Part shown: one piece after another, positions 33,698 to 45,830 of the stretch | Layout: the number at the start of each line of letters is the position of its first letter | How positions within the stretch are numbered: the first letter of the stretch is position 1 | Assembly (NCBI GenBank): GCA_034440635.1 | Contig: JAOTON010000402.1 | Coordinates: forward strand, 1-64,000 | Length of the DNA: 64,000 nt | From: Lepas anatifera | Taxonomy: Eukaryota; Arthropoda; Thecostraca; Lepadidae | Direction: 5' to 3' | The notes under the pieces: model-generated | The model's input: the letters and a program-made list of their open reading frames with translations, nothing else | The model's database searches: none | What the model was told of the DNA's origin: nothing | Position numbers and translations under genes: made by a program

Positions 33698-34189
33698 TAC
33701 CTGGCATGTGTCCAGTGTACCTACATACTCCAGAGGAATAATAAAATAGACAGTTTCCCCGCACAAACTGCCATGCCTATTGCTAAGGTCAGCTGTGGAG
33801 GTCCACAGTGGTCTATTGAAAAGTAAAAGAGCACAAAACAGACAAAAAAAGTAAAGACGAAACACAGAATATCGTTTCATTTTCAATAACAACTTGTATG
33901 ATCTTATGAGACAGTGAATGGCCGCAAAAAGGTTTTCCTGGAAAGGGACACGGTAAATGGCATGAACAAAATATATCGGAACGATGACGAGGAAGAGGGA
34001 CGTCCTCGGGTGTGTGTTGACTTGATGTTGATGTTGGTGCTGGGATACCCATCTGGGGAACGGCTGATCGAATGTTTCCTGCAGAATAAACAAATGTTGA
34101 TAAGAGAGTTATTTTACAACTAAGTGAACAGGCAACGTCGGATGATATCAAAATGGCCTTAGTTTCAGCTGAAACCTGGGTGGGCTTTT

Positions 34190-34262
34190 GTTGAGGTTTA
34201 AGGACGCACCAACTGCCAGGGTCATACGGCTGGATGGACTTTTGAAGATGTGCATTCACATG
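34190..34262 (-). repeat. SINE body fragment
   Basis: GTTTAAGGACGCACCAACTG CCAGGGTCATACGGC matches the central part of the SINE at 39650-39826 and, less well, those at 31377 and 57308. The tRNA head is missing. This shared central block suggests that several SINE families here use a common core. Confidence 0.6.
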
Positions 34263-34269
34263 TAGTTAA

Positions 34270-35240
34270 CGCGCCCCACCGGGGTCCGGCGCCACCTTCG
34301 CCCCACCGGGGGGGCCATCGATGGCCCCCTCTATCTCCGAAAATATGGGCGTTAGCGCAAATCTGCAAAGTGCAATAGAAAGCTCGCGTGAATTCAGTAA
34401 GAATTACTTCGATGTTTTAGTGCTCAGGTCAATGGTTTGACCTCCAGAGGTCAAATTAGGTCAAGATCGGCTATTTTCCTCAAATATGCAATGATTGAGC
34501 AAACTGGGCATAACTCTTATGTCATTAGAGCTATTGAGGCCTGGTAAGTACATTTGATAGCAAATTACCAGTACTTTTCCGCTATGTGGAACGTAAAGAC
34601 CTCCCGCCAGTGGTTTGACCGCCAGAGGTCACCTCGTGACCTAATATGACCTGAGGTCACGAAAGGTCAAAAGTGACCTGTCGTATATCAAATGAAAGCC
34701 AATGACAAGACAAACACGATGGTGTTTGTTTACCGCTCTAGCTCAATTAGGTCAAAGTTATTGTCAAAATACTGTTTTTGACCTCTGGTGACTGGATGAC
34801 CTTGGAAAAGTCAAAGGGCAAATATGACCCCTGGGATCCGTGAAGGGTGTCCAAAACGTTGTTCTGAGCAGTCTGGTATTTGCAATCATTTTTGTGGTTT
34901 TATATCATGAAATAGCTTTTCCATGCTTTTCAATGGGAGAGGTCGCCTCGTGACCTGACCTCAGGGCACGAAATCGAAAAATCCCGGATATACACCTTGT
35001 AGACCCTGGAGGGGTCATGAGTGTAGGAGTTTAAATCGATCGACTTTGAAATGTGCTCTTACAGAGCTCTAAGGTGAAGTGAGGTGACCTTGGTTGACCT
35101 CGTCTGGTGACCTGACCTTGGGTGACCCGGGGTAAAATTTCAGGGATGATGGGAAATGATGCAGTGAGAGGTGGCCCTCTGCGGTGCTGGCCTCGTGTCT
35201 TTCTGCTTCGGAAAACCAGGGGCCTCTGCGGTGGGTTAAG
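34270..35240 (+). repeat. AGGTCA-rich repeat, segment 4 (uninterrupted copy)
   Basis: The most complete copy. It starts with a GC-rich module (GCGCCACCTTCGCCCCACCG) and contains at least ten AGGTCA/TGACCT hexamers between 34420 and 34700, including TGACCTGAGGTCA at about 34648. It then runs through GGATCCGTGAAGGGTGTCC and ends near GGGATGATGGGAAATGATG. It shows the unoccupied site (AACACGAT, about 34714-34721) of the palindromic element. Confidence 0.75.
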
Positions 35241-36202
35241 ATCAAATAAACACGTGGTTTACTTTAATTTCCTATATACACGCGAAAAAGCCTTCTGAAC
35301 AAAATAAATCCCGGAGTAAATACCAGACATTAAGTATTAAATATAGCGTGATTTCTTGTTTATATCATGCTATCAAAGCCTGCATTAAATTATTATTGTA
35401 GTTTATCTAAAATGGGCAATGAGTCACCGTTTTCAATGCAGCTCAATGTATGCACTTTTCAATATACTCCAGACGTGGTGGTAGAGGAGGTTGACTGGAC
35501 TGACAAACTGGAAAAAGGCGGATGAAAATGAAATAGAAAGGAAGAGACCAAATGGGCTGCCAACTAAAACACTCCATCTGGATGTTGTGAATAAAATGGG
35601 AAATTTTTCCATCTACACAAACTGATAAAACATGGAACAATGTACGTGAGTTGTGATAGAAAACTTAAAATGACCGCCCCTGCCCTAAGTCCTTGGCAGG
35701 CAGCCGTGCAGACTATTATGAATAATGTCATCATAACTTATATCAAATCATCCTCAGTACAAACCTTTTATGAAAATCCATTTGCTTCCACTGACGTCCC
35801 CCACCCAAGAACGTTTAGTTTTCGACATTTGTATTATTTAATAAACATAATGCCTCACCTTTCTCTTCGATGCTTGCTTAAGAATGCCTCCAAAGTTTTT
35901 TGCCGCTTCATCTTTACTGAATGTAGGGGAAGGATGTGACCTACAAAGAAAAATGGATTCGTGATAGGTAGGACGTCTCAAAACACCAGACACTCGTTAC
36001 TCTTTCTTGTCTCTGTCAGGTAGCTGTGGAAATATGGGAACGGTTAAGTAGGTGCAGGGAAGCAAGATAATAGTAGCTAAAATTAAAATGCATCCATCAA
36101 TAGGTATTATGTAGGTACATATTGTTTGTAAATGCATCTTCGATTTATTGTAAAATCTGACCATATTAACCGTAAATTATGACCTTCTGCAGCATTAACA
36201 AG
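35241..36202. other. No gene seen
   Basis: AT-rich sequence with short open frames only; the longest (99 codons, 35640-35939) has no recognisable domain. I see no terminal repeats. Confidence 0.35.
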
Positions 36203-36480
36203 GACTCCAAAAGTTACCCCGGCCGCGCCGGGGTAACTTGAAAGTTACCCCGGCCATGGCCGGGGTGGCCGGGGCATATTCTCCACCCATGTCTATGAGA
36301 AACTTTTGGAGGGGACCAAACCAACGTTTAGAGTGGGCGTCTTAATCGAGAAAGAGTCGCAAAAACAAAGTACTGTTAAAAAGTGGCCGAAATTTTGTTC
36401 TTTAGGGGGAAGATACTATTTTAAGCTTTCGTGGGGGCCACAGCCCCTTTGCCCCACCCGCTTCTGGATCCGCCAGTGAC
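36203..36480. repeat. GC palindrome cluster and right end of a hAT-like element
   Basis: AAAGTTACCCCGGCC occurs twice (about 36211 and 36240) with complementary GGCCGGGGTAACTT between, forming strong hairpins. The same word precedes the MITE at 33432 (about 33399-33413), together with a CTATGAGCACGGGTGGAGAA block present here in complement. The segment ends with CTGGATCCGCCAGTG (about 36463-36477), the right TIR of the hAT-like MITE family, without its left partner. Confidence 0.5.
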
Positions 36481-36984
36481 TTCATTTTTTTAAGTGGCTT
36501 TTGGCATGGTAAACAAAGCATTGCTTATTTTCGTATTATTTCTGATGTCTTCAAAAAAGTTTGCATGCTTGTGAAATGCAAACTATAAACGTGGCCAAAA
36601 CAAAGACTGAATTCTGGATCGCCCGAATGGGACGAACCATTGACATTTTAGTGGTGACGTTCTTACAGTCGATGTTTTACATTTTACAGCCGATGCATCG
36701 GCCTACTACGTAAACATCGCGATGTTTACGCAGGAGGTATATTCTACAGGTTTCCAAGAAGTTCGGACTACGAAAACTGGAAAAAAATATTCAAAATGTA
36801 TTGATGTAAAAAATTGATGCAAACTTCTGTACTTTATCAGGTACAAACGGTTGACTCGCTCGCTAGCATGACAACTTTTATGAGTTTGAGGAGCTTTGGT
36901 TTTAGATTAATCACGTTCCTCCAACCACTGCAACCAGATGGAAAGGATTCCTTCAAGATTTGAAAATAAGCTTAACAGGTGCCC

Positions 36985-37254
36985 ATAGGCGGATCCAGGA
37001 TTGCCGATCGGGGGGGCACCTTCCCGGGGGGCGCCATCCGGACCGGGGGCGCCATCCGGACCAGGGGGTGCCACTTATGACCGGCAAAAGCTATCAGGTG
37101 GGCGCCAAATCCTATCGGTGGGCGCCGACTTTCGCATCCTGGGGGGGCGGTGGAAAGCGACATTTCAGGGGGCGCCATCGACCTTTCAGGGGGCGCCGAG
37201 GGTCGATCGGGGGGGCACGTGCCCCTCCCTTGCCCCCCCTGGATCCGCCTATGC
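36985..37254. mobile_element. hAT-like MITE, 270 bp, with exact 8-bp target duplication
   Basis: AGGTGCCC flanks both sides (36977-36984 and 37255-37262). The ends read ATAGGCGGATCCAGG and, in complement, GCATAGGCGGATCCAGG. The interior is a run of GGGGGCGCCATCCGGACC-like units. The paralogous repeat at 13481-13921 lacks the insertion. Confidence 0.88.
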
Positions 37255-37419
37255 AGGTGCCCTAATTTTGAACTTAAAATCGCGCGGAAAAATTTAGTAA
37301 AGTGGGCTTTGAGTGAAATAGAATATGCAAAAAGTGATTTCTTGACGCGCTTTCAAAACTGTTATTTGGGTCCATGCCTATTACAAATGTAGAGCACTCC
37401 CTTTAACCCGCGCCCTGCT

Positions 37420-38330
37420 GGGCCTCCTGAGCCGCCTTCGCCCTGCTGGGGGATGTTTGAACTCCCCCTCGAACTCGGCTTCTATGCGGGATAGCTGAAA
37501 AAACGCGAACGCTGGTGGATAGCTTATATATACAAGTTCATGAAGAAACTGTCAGTCAATTTTTAGCTCAGGTCAATACTGAGGTCATGACAAGTCAAAG
37601 AATGTGTCATTTTGAGTACCATTTTTTGGCTCTAGCGTCTAACAGAGTTGAGTTGGTATCATTTCCTTAGGCACCATTCGCTTCCTCTCGTCACGGCAAA
37701 TCGAATGATGTATGATACGACCATGCTAGGTGAAAACTTTTTAACCTTCACTAGGTCACTTTTTAATCTAGCACAGTCAATATGCATATCAGTCGCCTTG
37801 CGATAGCAATCCAAACGCAATGGTATCAAAATAAAAGATGTTTCTTCATTTCATGCAAAATTATTGACCTAAGTCTGAAAAACTGCTTAAACAGACCCAG
37901 ATGACCTCTCAGAGGTCACAGGTCAAAAATTGAAACATGAACCTAGAAAAAGGCCCATTATACTACGATTGAGAGAATACGAAGGTATTCTCAGCTGTAT
38001 CTGCACAAATACAGATCATTTCCTGTTTTATCCCATGTATTCCAACGGAGAGGTCGTGATCTCTACTTGACCTAAGGTCATCGATATGAAAAATCCTCGA
38101 ATATTTTTTGTAGCACTCGGTGGACCCATTATGTGGTATAAGATTCAATCCGATGGATTCACCCATTTCTTACTTATTCAACCTTAAATATTTTTGGAGG
38201 TGAGGTCACATGACCTACACTGGTGACCTGGCCTGAGATAATCCTACCTTAAAATATTGTGGAAAGTTGCGGAATTGATCCAGGGTTAGGTAGGATTTCG
38301 GTGAAAAAATAGACCTCCAGATCTAAAACT
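37420..38330. repeat. AGGTCA-rich repeat, segment 5
   Basis: Begins with a GC-rich module (CGCCTTCGCCCTGCTGGGGG) and contains ACTTGACCTAAGGTCATCGA, GAGGTCACATGACCTACACT and similar hexamer pairs. A more divergent member of the family. Confidence 0.55.
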
Positions 38331-39099
38331 GTTAAAGATACTCGTATTACAAAAAGAGGGGTACACCTTAAAATAGGTGCGTGTTTTTGCAGACTGCAAG
38401 TGTATGGGGGTGGGGCACACATAGTGGGGGGGGCACTTTCTCAAGACCTGCCTCTCTAAACTCAAATCCTGTTGGCGCGACCACCCCCCCCATTCTGCCG
38501 CTTATAATTGGATATAATATATTTATTTGGAAACTTGCATGTGGGTTCCCTATCATTCAGGCCCAAGAAAATAATTCACGCCACAATGCTAAGGCATTAC
38601 GGGCGTCAGTGGGCTAATATTACACTAAAGATTGAGAACTTATCAGCGTGCTGATCAAAGTAGCAATCTACTTCAAGACCATAATTTCTCCTGGATGAAT
38701 TGATGTAGTATGATATCTTATTTGTAGTGTGTGATTACATATTCAGATAATCATAGGGTTAATAAAATCTAAAGGTGCAAATGATTGTAATTGAGGCTAT
38801 CTTTGAACAATGAAAGGAAACCATTTTGGCTGGGCTAAAGTTTTTGGTTTACGCCTTGTCCATCATATTCCCTTGTGAAATGTTGTGGAACAGATTTTTC
38901 ATAGATACTTTATGTTTAGGGATCTCTGCAGGGGTTTCCAATTAATGGTGAACAATTCCGTTCCACAACATGGCATTGGGCAAAGTATTGTGAACAGATG
39001 ATGGCTTATATTTTGATATTTATGACCTAGCGGTCAGAGTTGTCTGATTTCATAACATCGTAACACTCTGAGACAAAGTTTTTTTAAAATAAAATTTGT
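38331..39099. other. No gene seen
   Basis: Unannotated sequence with G- and C-rich homopolymer tracts at 38405-38440 and 38480-38495. No supported coding region or terminal repeats. Confidence 0.35.
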
Positions 39100-39441
39100 C
39101 CAAGTTGTTCCCAGTTCGGCTGTTGGAGTCGGAGTCTCACTGAAGTCATCAATGGACTTGTCACGGAGACCCCGACCCCACCACCCGAATGAGCAACTCC
39201 CACAATGAAGGGTTGATTTAGAAGCCAAAGTTTAACGTCCCACAAAGCACAGGGACGGCCGCCCCGCTCAGGTCACCCTCTCATCAGTCAGTTGCCAGCC
39301 GACCTGTACGTCGGGTAAACTATTGAGCGCCGGAGCGTCTCAGGGGAACCGATCCCAAGCATGGATATGCACTGCCACTGCATGCTTCTGAGCAGCGGGC
39401 CGGAGCCCAACGCTCTACCAACTGAGCTACCGGGGCGGCTG
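39100..39441 (-). repeat. Long tRNA-derived SINE (inverted partner of 40433-40773)
   Basis: On the minus strand the head is CCCGGTAGCTCAGTTGGTAG with A box and then a B box near GGGATCGGTTCCCC. It is followed by a body of about 250 bp (GTCACCCTCTCATC, GACGGCCG and GTTGCTCATTCGGGTGG in complement). The head still resembles a tRNA with an internal insertion (CATGCAGTGGCAGTGCAT hairpin). A near-identical copy lies 1 kb downstream on the opposite strand. Confidence 0.78.
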
Positions 39442-39649
39442 GTTCCTTCAGTGAATTGTTTAAGTGAATTGTTTATTGGTTCAGGAAGTCCGCCAATGAG
39501 ACATTTGTATTATACTCTAGCATGCATTGCAGCTTTAGTTCCGAAAACCCCTTCTGCATATATTGTGTAACATAATACTGTTTCAAGCCGACTTATTTGT
39601 CACATACGTTTCCGATATGCCAAGAAATCACGTATCTTCTTAATCATAA

Positions 39650-39826
39650 TTGTTGGGGTTTAACGACGCATCAACTGCCAGGGTCATACGGCGTCGCCAA
39701 CTCTCACCCTGTTGGAAGGGATTTTTGGGGATCAGATCGACTTATTCAGAGGCTCAGCCGAGACTTGAACCCGGGACCGGTGGCTTAGAAGACAAGGGTA
39801 CTATCCACTAAGCCACCTCACCCCCT
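39650..39826 (-). repeat. tRNA-derived SINE, second family
   Basis: On the minus strand: GGTGAGGTGGCTTAGTGGAT (A box), GGGTTCAAGTCTC (B box), then a body ending in GCGTCGTTAAACC. The core TTTAACGACGCATCAACTGC is shared with the elements at 31377, 34190 and 57308. Confidence 0.75.
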
Positions 39827-40432
39827 AACGTAGCTTCTTGACTTTTAGTGAAATAATATAATAAGCTCAAACACCGCACCCAACAAGCAGCCAGTCCGCT
39901 TGGAATATGCACTCACATGTTCGATAAAACCGGTATTTAGGCCGGAGGCCCCGTCCCTCGTTCCGGCGGCGTTCGAGGAGGGCAGACAGCGTCGCAGCTG
40001 TTTGGGCAGGCTCAGAGTGGCGGCGTGCGCGTGTGACCCGTCAGTCAGTCACACCTCACGCACCGTGGGGTGGGTGCCGCACTTGCATGTTTGCGTAGTG
40101 CCGGTGAATGTGCATTCGTGAGAGGTAAGTAAAAAGGCACGAGGCACGCTGCGAGCTGGTTGTTGCTCGATTTCATTCGACGGATAAGTTGTTGACGGTG
40201 TTATGTAACGATTAGCCAGAGCTCTTACCTGCGGTGATTCGAGCCCTCCTGACTCGATTAACCCATTCCAGCAGTCAAAGGAGACGATCATCCTGTCCCC
40301 AATTTTTTTCGGTTTTAAAGAAATAACAAAGTGGTGTTTTGGCTGTGCCTGTTTGCAAACTTCCTTAAAAACATCATAACTTATTTTGAAAAAGATTGTA
40401 AGATCTGCCAGGTTGGTTCTTTTGGGTCAAAA

Positions 40433-40773
40433 GCCGTCCCGGTAGCTCAGTTTGTAGAGCGTTGGGCTCCGGCCCGCTACTCAAAAACATGCAGTGGCAG
40501 TGCATGTCTGGGCTTGGGATCGGTTCCCCTGAGATGCCCTGAATGGCGCTCAATAGTTTACTCGACGTAGGTCGGCTGGTAACTGACTGGTGAGAGGGTG
40601 ACCTGAGTGACCTGGCCGTCCATGTGCTTTGTGGGACTCTAAACTTTGACTTCTAAATTAACCCTTCATTGTGGAAGTTGCTCGTTCGGGTGGTGGTGCC
40701 GGGGTCTCCGTGACAAGTCCCTTGATGACTTTAGTGAGACTCCGACTCCAGCAGACGTGCGGGGAACAACTTG
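40433..40773 (+). repeat. Long tRNA-derived SINE, plus-strand copy
   Basis: GTCCCGGTAGCTCAGTTTGT head with A box, CATGCAGTGGCAGTGCATG hairpin, B-box-like GGGATCGGTTCC, then the same body as 39100-39441 in reverse. The pair forms an inverted repeat with arms of about 340 bp and a loop of about 1 kb. Confidence 0.78.
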
Positions 40774-42295
40774 AAATTGTTTTTAAATCTCGATTTTGGC
40801 TTGTTTTTAGTGTTTTCACCTGTTTGTTTTTCAATTGGCTCTTTTGGAGATCCGGATTTTTCTTGTTATGTATTATGTATTATCTGCACACACTTCCACA
40901 CAGTTGGTGGCTTTTCAAGTGCCGTCGCAATGAACATGAAACAATGGAAACTATGGCAGGAGACGGGAAGGATAAGGATGGGTGAGGGCAAAGGAAGGTG
41001 GAATACTACCTGGAGGGGTCGCTGCTGCCCAAGGCGCATGCGCTCGCTACCTCCAGGTAAATAGGATAAGGATTTCCGTTCTTGTTCCTTTTGTAGCAGT
41101 TGATTCCTGTGCTATTTTAGGTTTCCACTTAAATAAATAAAATAAATAAATAAACAGTAAAAGACTTTCTTTGGCCTTTTACTGTTGAATACAGAGTATT
41201 GACACCACCGATATCAAAAGCAGAAGACCGACAGAAAGACACCTTGGGAAACCTCTGCAGATTGGTATGTGTCGTCTGGTTAAACAAATTTTGAAGTCAA
41301 TAAAATGAAAATATTTCTGGCCCCGAATCTCGCTGTGCCATGCAGTACGGCGTCTTAACCAAATTGCGCGCAATTGCAACGCCTTACAGCAAAGGTTGAA
41401 CACTGCCAAAGTTCTGACGCCGATGGTATGTGTCAGAAAGCCATCTCCGTGATATTTGTTTCTTCTTTAATCAATAAATGTAGTATGTGTTTTTGAATGA
41501 TATTTCAAATTTGAATTCGACCTGAAAAACCAATGGAAATTGGACGTGATCACCTATTTCTCCTAAATCGCCTTTTCAATAGTTCTAGCCGCCAGCTCGT
41601 CGCATCTTGAGCTGCCGGACTGCTCCCAAAGATCAACTTTCCTATGTCGAACAAAACTCCCGGAAACAGGTCAATGACCGCTCTGCAACTGCTGCCGACC
41701 GTCATCGACGTCCCTGACGCATTCGGTTAGGACATCGCCTAGGCAGTCTTTTAATTGTCGCTTAGAAGAAGAGAGAAAAGTTCTCGGCAAGAAAGCGAGA
41801 CAGTCGACTGCTTTCTAGACAGTATTAGCTGTTCGAAGACAATGTCGCCCTTTATCGAGTTTCACGGCATATCTCTCTTACTATACTATTTTAGAATGTT
41901 GGTTCGATTTTGCATGAATTGTCTTATGGTGGGTCATTATACGTGAAAATATGTCACTTTACCTACTATTTAAACATCAAAATCATCGCTGATTATCGAA
42001 TTTAAGGGTAAATGGATGACTAGCTAGGACATCTGTCCAAAAGATATTCCGAACACAACGGGACCGGCACTACACCCCTTGTGTCGATAAAAGTGCAGTT
42101 GGATTTTTTTCGCGTTTTTGTTTTCAAATTAACAAATATAAGAATGCCAATAGCTTGCTTTCAAAATTATTTTTAAGCCACGCAGGCTGACACGTTTAGA
42201 GTATGAAGAAACCTCGAGAAAATAGTTACTTGTCCAAGAGTAAAAATCCAAGTCTAGGCTCTCTGTTGAGAAACGTGCAACTATCGGATACAGTA
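40774..42295. other. No gene seen; AAAT microsatellite
   Basis: A small (AAAT)n array lies at about 41129-41153. A short inverted repeat, CTACCTGGAGG...CTACCTCCAGG, lies at about 41008-41058. The remaining open frames are short and without domains. Confidence 0.4.
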
Positions 42296-44872
42296 GGGAA
42301 GCGGGGTAACACCGCCATGTGGGGAACACCGCCATACCCCTAGCGGTGTGGTTACTAGCTGTACACAACGTTTGACACTATTTCGCAGTCGGAATTTAGC
42401 GTTGAATGAGTGTGGCCCGTTGCAACACGAATTTTGATATGTTTCAGATAATTAGAGGCATATTTTGAAAAGGGATTGTCTTTTATAAGAATTTCCTGTC
42501 ATTGAACAATACCGAAAGTTATTCATTATCTAACCTAAGTAATTTTTTATTTTTCAGGCGTTATAGCTTCTGATCTGACTTCGTCGCACCAGGTCGCCTA
42601 ACAGTCCTACTTTTCTAGCGGTAGCGGTGATTGTCGTTCACTGTAGATGCGGTAACACCGCCATGCCATGGCGGTGTTACCCCAAGGGTGGTGGTGCTAC
42701 CTCATTGATTTCGGGGCTCATTTGTTTTATAAACATTTGAATGGTTCCAGCTATCATGAAAGCAACCTAAAGCGGGGTAGTGTTTGCCGTGCGCAAAATG
42801 AGTGCGTTCAATTAGGGTTCTGGATGGGCTGCGCTGTTCTTGACATTACCATCTGCGTTTGGGTGTATGCTGAAGTAAACTTGGTTTTAATTTTTGTCGT
42901 TTATTTTTATCAAGCGTCTTCTGTTTCGACCATCCAATCACCATGTAGATCATAATGCCTCTGAAGTAAGCATATAAAAACTGCACGCGTGCGCATGGAG
43001 CTCGGAATGTGTGACAAACGCTATAAAGCAGTTGGCGAAGGGGATGTCCATAGAGGTTAATATCACTATATAGTGATATACTATAGTTACAGTAGAGATC
43101 TACTATAGCTTTAGTAGATCTCTTTAAGGAGGTCGTAAAAACAGCATACGGTATCGATGCCAGAGCCACACGGCTAGATCGACTGAAAAACATCGAATGA
43201 AGGCAAATGGAAAAACATTGCTCCTCCTAGATTAGGTCCTGGGACGTCATCCCAGAAAAATTCGAGCAGGACCTAGCAGAAAGGCTGGTCCGCTTTCAAA
43301 ACTTTTCTTGGCATTCTTACCGTAAGCTCGCGTCTCTGTTGCGTACGACTTTGCGGAAAGGCAGCAGATCGTCATCCATTCAATTGTGAAACTCGCAGAT
43401 GCCTGGATGGGGATGCGCCTACAGTAGGATCTCGATATCTATCCCGGACTTTGGGAAAGGGCCCAAATGTCTGTTGTCCACGCTCAGAGCCCCATTGCAC
43501 CAAATCTCCCATCGATGATGTACTCCCGATCACACAAATTCAACGAAAAATAGAAATCATCTCGCCGCAGAAAATTATGCTCATAATGCTGACGGCTCTC
43601 CTGCAAAGGGTGACTGAAGAGCCTGAAAAGAAGGAAGCCGCGCATACATAAGACCAGAAAAACTGGGCGGATTTTTGCATGTATTGTGAAGAAAGTGTTA
43701 CCGGCCGGAACGAACTCCGGTTGCAGTGTGAATCGTGCGGTCACAGGACACATGAGGCTTGCAGCGATGGGTCAGTTCAAGGGATTTTGTGGGTTCCTAT
43801 ATGAAGAGAAAACATTTCGGAACTATATTTCGAATTTGATTCTGTGTATTTCGCACTCTCAACGATCTGCAATTTTGCAATTTTGGTTTTGATTTCTAGT
43901 TCGCTAGTGCATGCCATGATGCTCATTTCCTTAGTTGCCATTATATCACTGGCCTAGGAACTTGCGGGGAGGGGTACACCCTTTAAACATAAATTTTAAC
44001 ACTAAGTCTATGGCGTTGACTGGAGGGAAATGGGTTGAAAGGTGGTGGCCCCTTAAATTCGGACGTTCCGTCGTCACTGGTTATCATACTGTGCTCATGC
44101 TTTAGGGATATGTGTGATTTGTGACTTGATTTGTGATATACCTGGAAGTTCAATGGATATGAGCTTGGATGTTAAGCCGTAACATACGTTATGCGAGCTT
44201 TCAAATACGAGCTTTTTCCTTTTTTAGTGACGAAATTTGTATCGCACGAATACAGAAATTCGCGTTTTTAAATATGATTGATAATCGTTCTTGGAACCGT
44301 TAGCACTGCTGTAGACTAGTGTTGCCACCGGCAAAAAGTGGGGGGCCAGCCAAACTTCAACCCGATGCTGATAGAAAACTTTCAACGTCAGGACCAAAAC
44401 TGTTCAATTTGGCTCTTTTTGCCTCCCGCGCGGCTGGATATAGAATGTCGGTTTCTCTCATTTTGACTGAGATCGGAAATTTTTGGCCAAAGTGGAGGGG
44501 CCAGGCCCCTGGCCCCCTTTCCCGACGCGTATGGCTGTAGAGACTAGAACTTCAAGATAAACACAAATGTATAGATACTTGCATTCCAAACAGCAACACG
44601 AACAAATTTAAAACGCCATGAAGTGATATGTCGGTGTTAACGGCGACATAATGGGGGTAACAGTAACACCGCCACCCATGGCGGTGTTGCCTCCTTTTAG
44701 ACACTAAGAAACGCACTACTCGCTTTGAGTCATTTATTTTTAGTTTAAAGATATAGTCAAATTGGGGCATTCCTTGGTGCCAATTAATCTTAAATGGATC
44801 GAAGTGAAATTGTCATTCAACACAAAATATGTTTTTGGGAACGCAAATCCTTGGTGGGGCTTCCCCCTTCCC
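42296..44872 (+). mobile_element. TA-flanked pogo-like DNA transposon remnant, copy 1
   Basis: Bounded by TA on both sides (42294-42295, 44873-44874), with ends GGGAAGCGGGG and, in complement, GGGAAGGGGGAAGCCCC. Just inside the ends and at about 42649-42683 are palindromes based on GGTAACACCGCCA/TGGCGGTGTTACC. A coding remnant runs from about 43250 to 43770: an HTH-like piece (LAERLVRFQNF) and a PHD-like finger in which Cys codons at 43679-43687, 43727, 43736 and 43760 and His at 43742 and 43751 give CMYC...QCESCGHRTHEAC. No DDE domain lies between, so it is internally deleted. The closely related copy 2 is at 48092-50615. Copy 1 also carries a 218-bp insertion (44316-44533). Confidence 0.75.
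44316..44533. mobile_element. 218-bp insertion in copy 1, with 8-bp duplication
   Basis: GCTGTAGA precedes (44308-44315) and follows (44534-44541) the insert, while copy 2 has it once (about 50258). The ends are CTAGTGTTGCCACCGG and, in complement, CATACGCGTCGGG, with only weak inverted similarity (GGGGGCC blocks). The 8-bp duplication suggests a hAT-type MITE. Confidence 0.8.
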
Positions 44873-45219
44873 TACTGCTTCATATCAACATCAGACCGTC
44901 ATCACTTAGTTGTAAAGAGCTATGGAATATGATATTGTTTTTCCATTCTTTGGTATCACTCCAGCCTTCCAGCATTAAATCTGGATTTTTTGCATCCATT
45001 GGACTCTTTTAGTAGATAAGTTAATTCCTTTTTGGCTTCTTTTCTCACTCGGTTTTCGGACATAAAAATAAACCCAACACGGAGCAAGCGCATTCAAATC
45101 TGAAGAAAGAAAAACGTGGCTTGTGCAGTCGGTCGAATTATTAATTTTCCCAAAGACAAACCACTCAATATCCCGAGGAAAAACCCTAGGATAAAAGACA
45201 ATATTGTGGAGTTTAACGA

Positions 45220-45830
45220 AGGAGGAAATAATCATCGTGATGCCCACAACTTATTACATAGATACGGAACTGTGCTAATTTGACAGGGTGCATTACCCAA
45301 ATTCCCCAAGAAACCATCGGTTTCAAACAATATTTTCTTATCAACACTATTAACTGCTGGAATAACCTCCATAAAAATGTACGGGATCCCACGTGAATGA
45401 AAATATTGAAATATGATATTAATAAGTTGTTTGGGAGCCCGTAGCCTTCCTTATATTTCACTCCGGGCTCAAAAAAGAAAACTCTCTCCTTACTAGCCTC
45501 AGGGTTAAAATGAGCGATCTAAATTCATGCTATTTTCAAATATAAGCTAACGACTCCCCAAAATGCTCATGTGGGAGTAGCTGGGAGGATACTACCCACT
45601 ACATACATTTTCCACTGTCCGAGGTACCGCCGTGAAAGAGGAAATATGTTAGACGTTCTCACCCAAATAATTCATCGAAATAAATTATTATTATTTATTA
45701 TGAGCAGTAGCAAAAATATCAAAATCATTCTGCATGGGGCAGATTTGGACAATTATGCAGAAGCACAGTCTTCTGCACAAGCACAGTGTGTACTTAGGTT
45801 TACACGGGACACAGAAAGGTTTTGATTGTC
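45220..45830 (+). pseudogene. C-terminal remnant of a non-LTR reverse transcriptase protein
   Basis: Split over frames, the plus strand reads NTINCWNNLHKNVRDPT, then SLLTSLRVKMSDLNSCYF, then CSCGSSWEDTTHY and FHCPRYRRERGNM. This order is the common C-terminal end of many invertebrate LINE polyproteins: a WNxLPxxV-like segment, LxxLRxxxSxLNxxxF, and a CxCGxxxEDxxHYxxxCPxYxxxR zinc unit. At least two frameshifts separate the pieces and no RT core remains. It is a different lineage from the RNase-H elements to the left. Confidence 0.6.

Noticed and set aside
40433..40520. Possible tRNA gene (also 31377, 39360, 39750, 57420)
   Set aside because: A and B boxes are present but the acceptor stems do not close and the sequences continue into shared SINE bodies.
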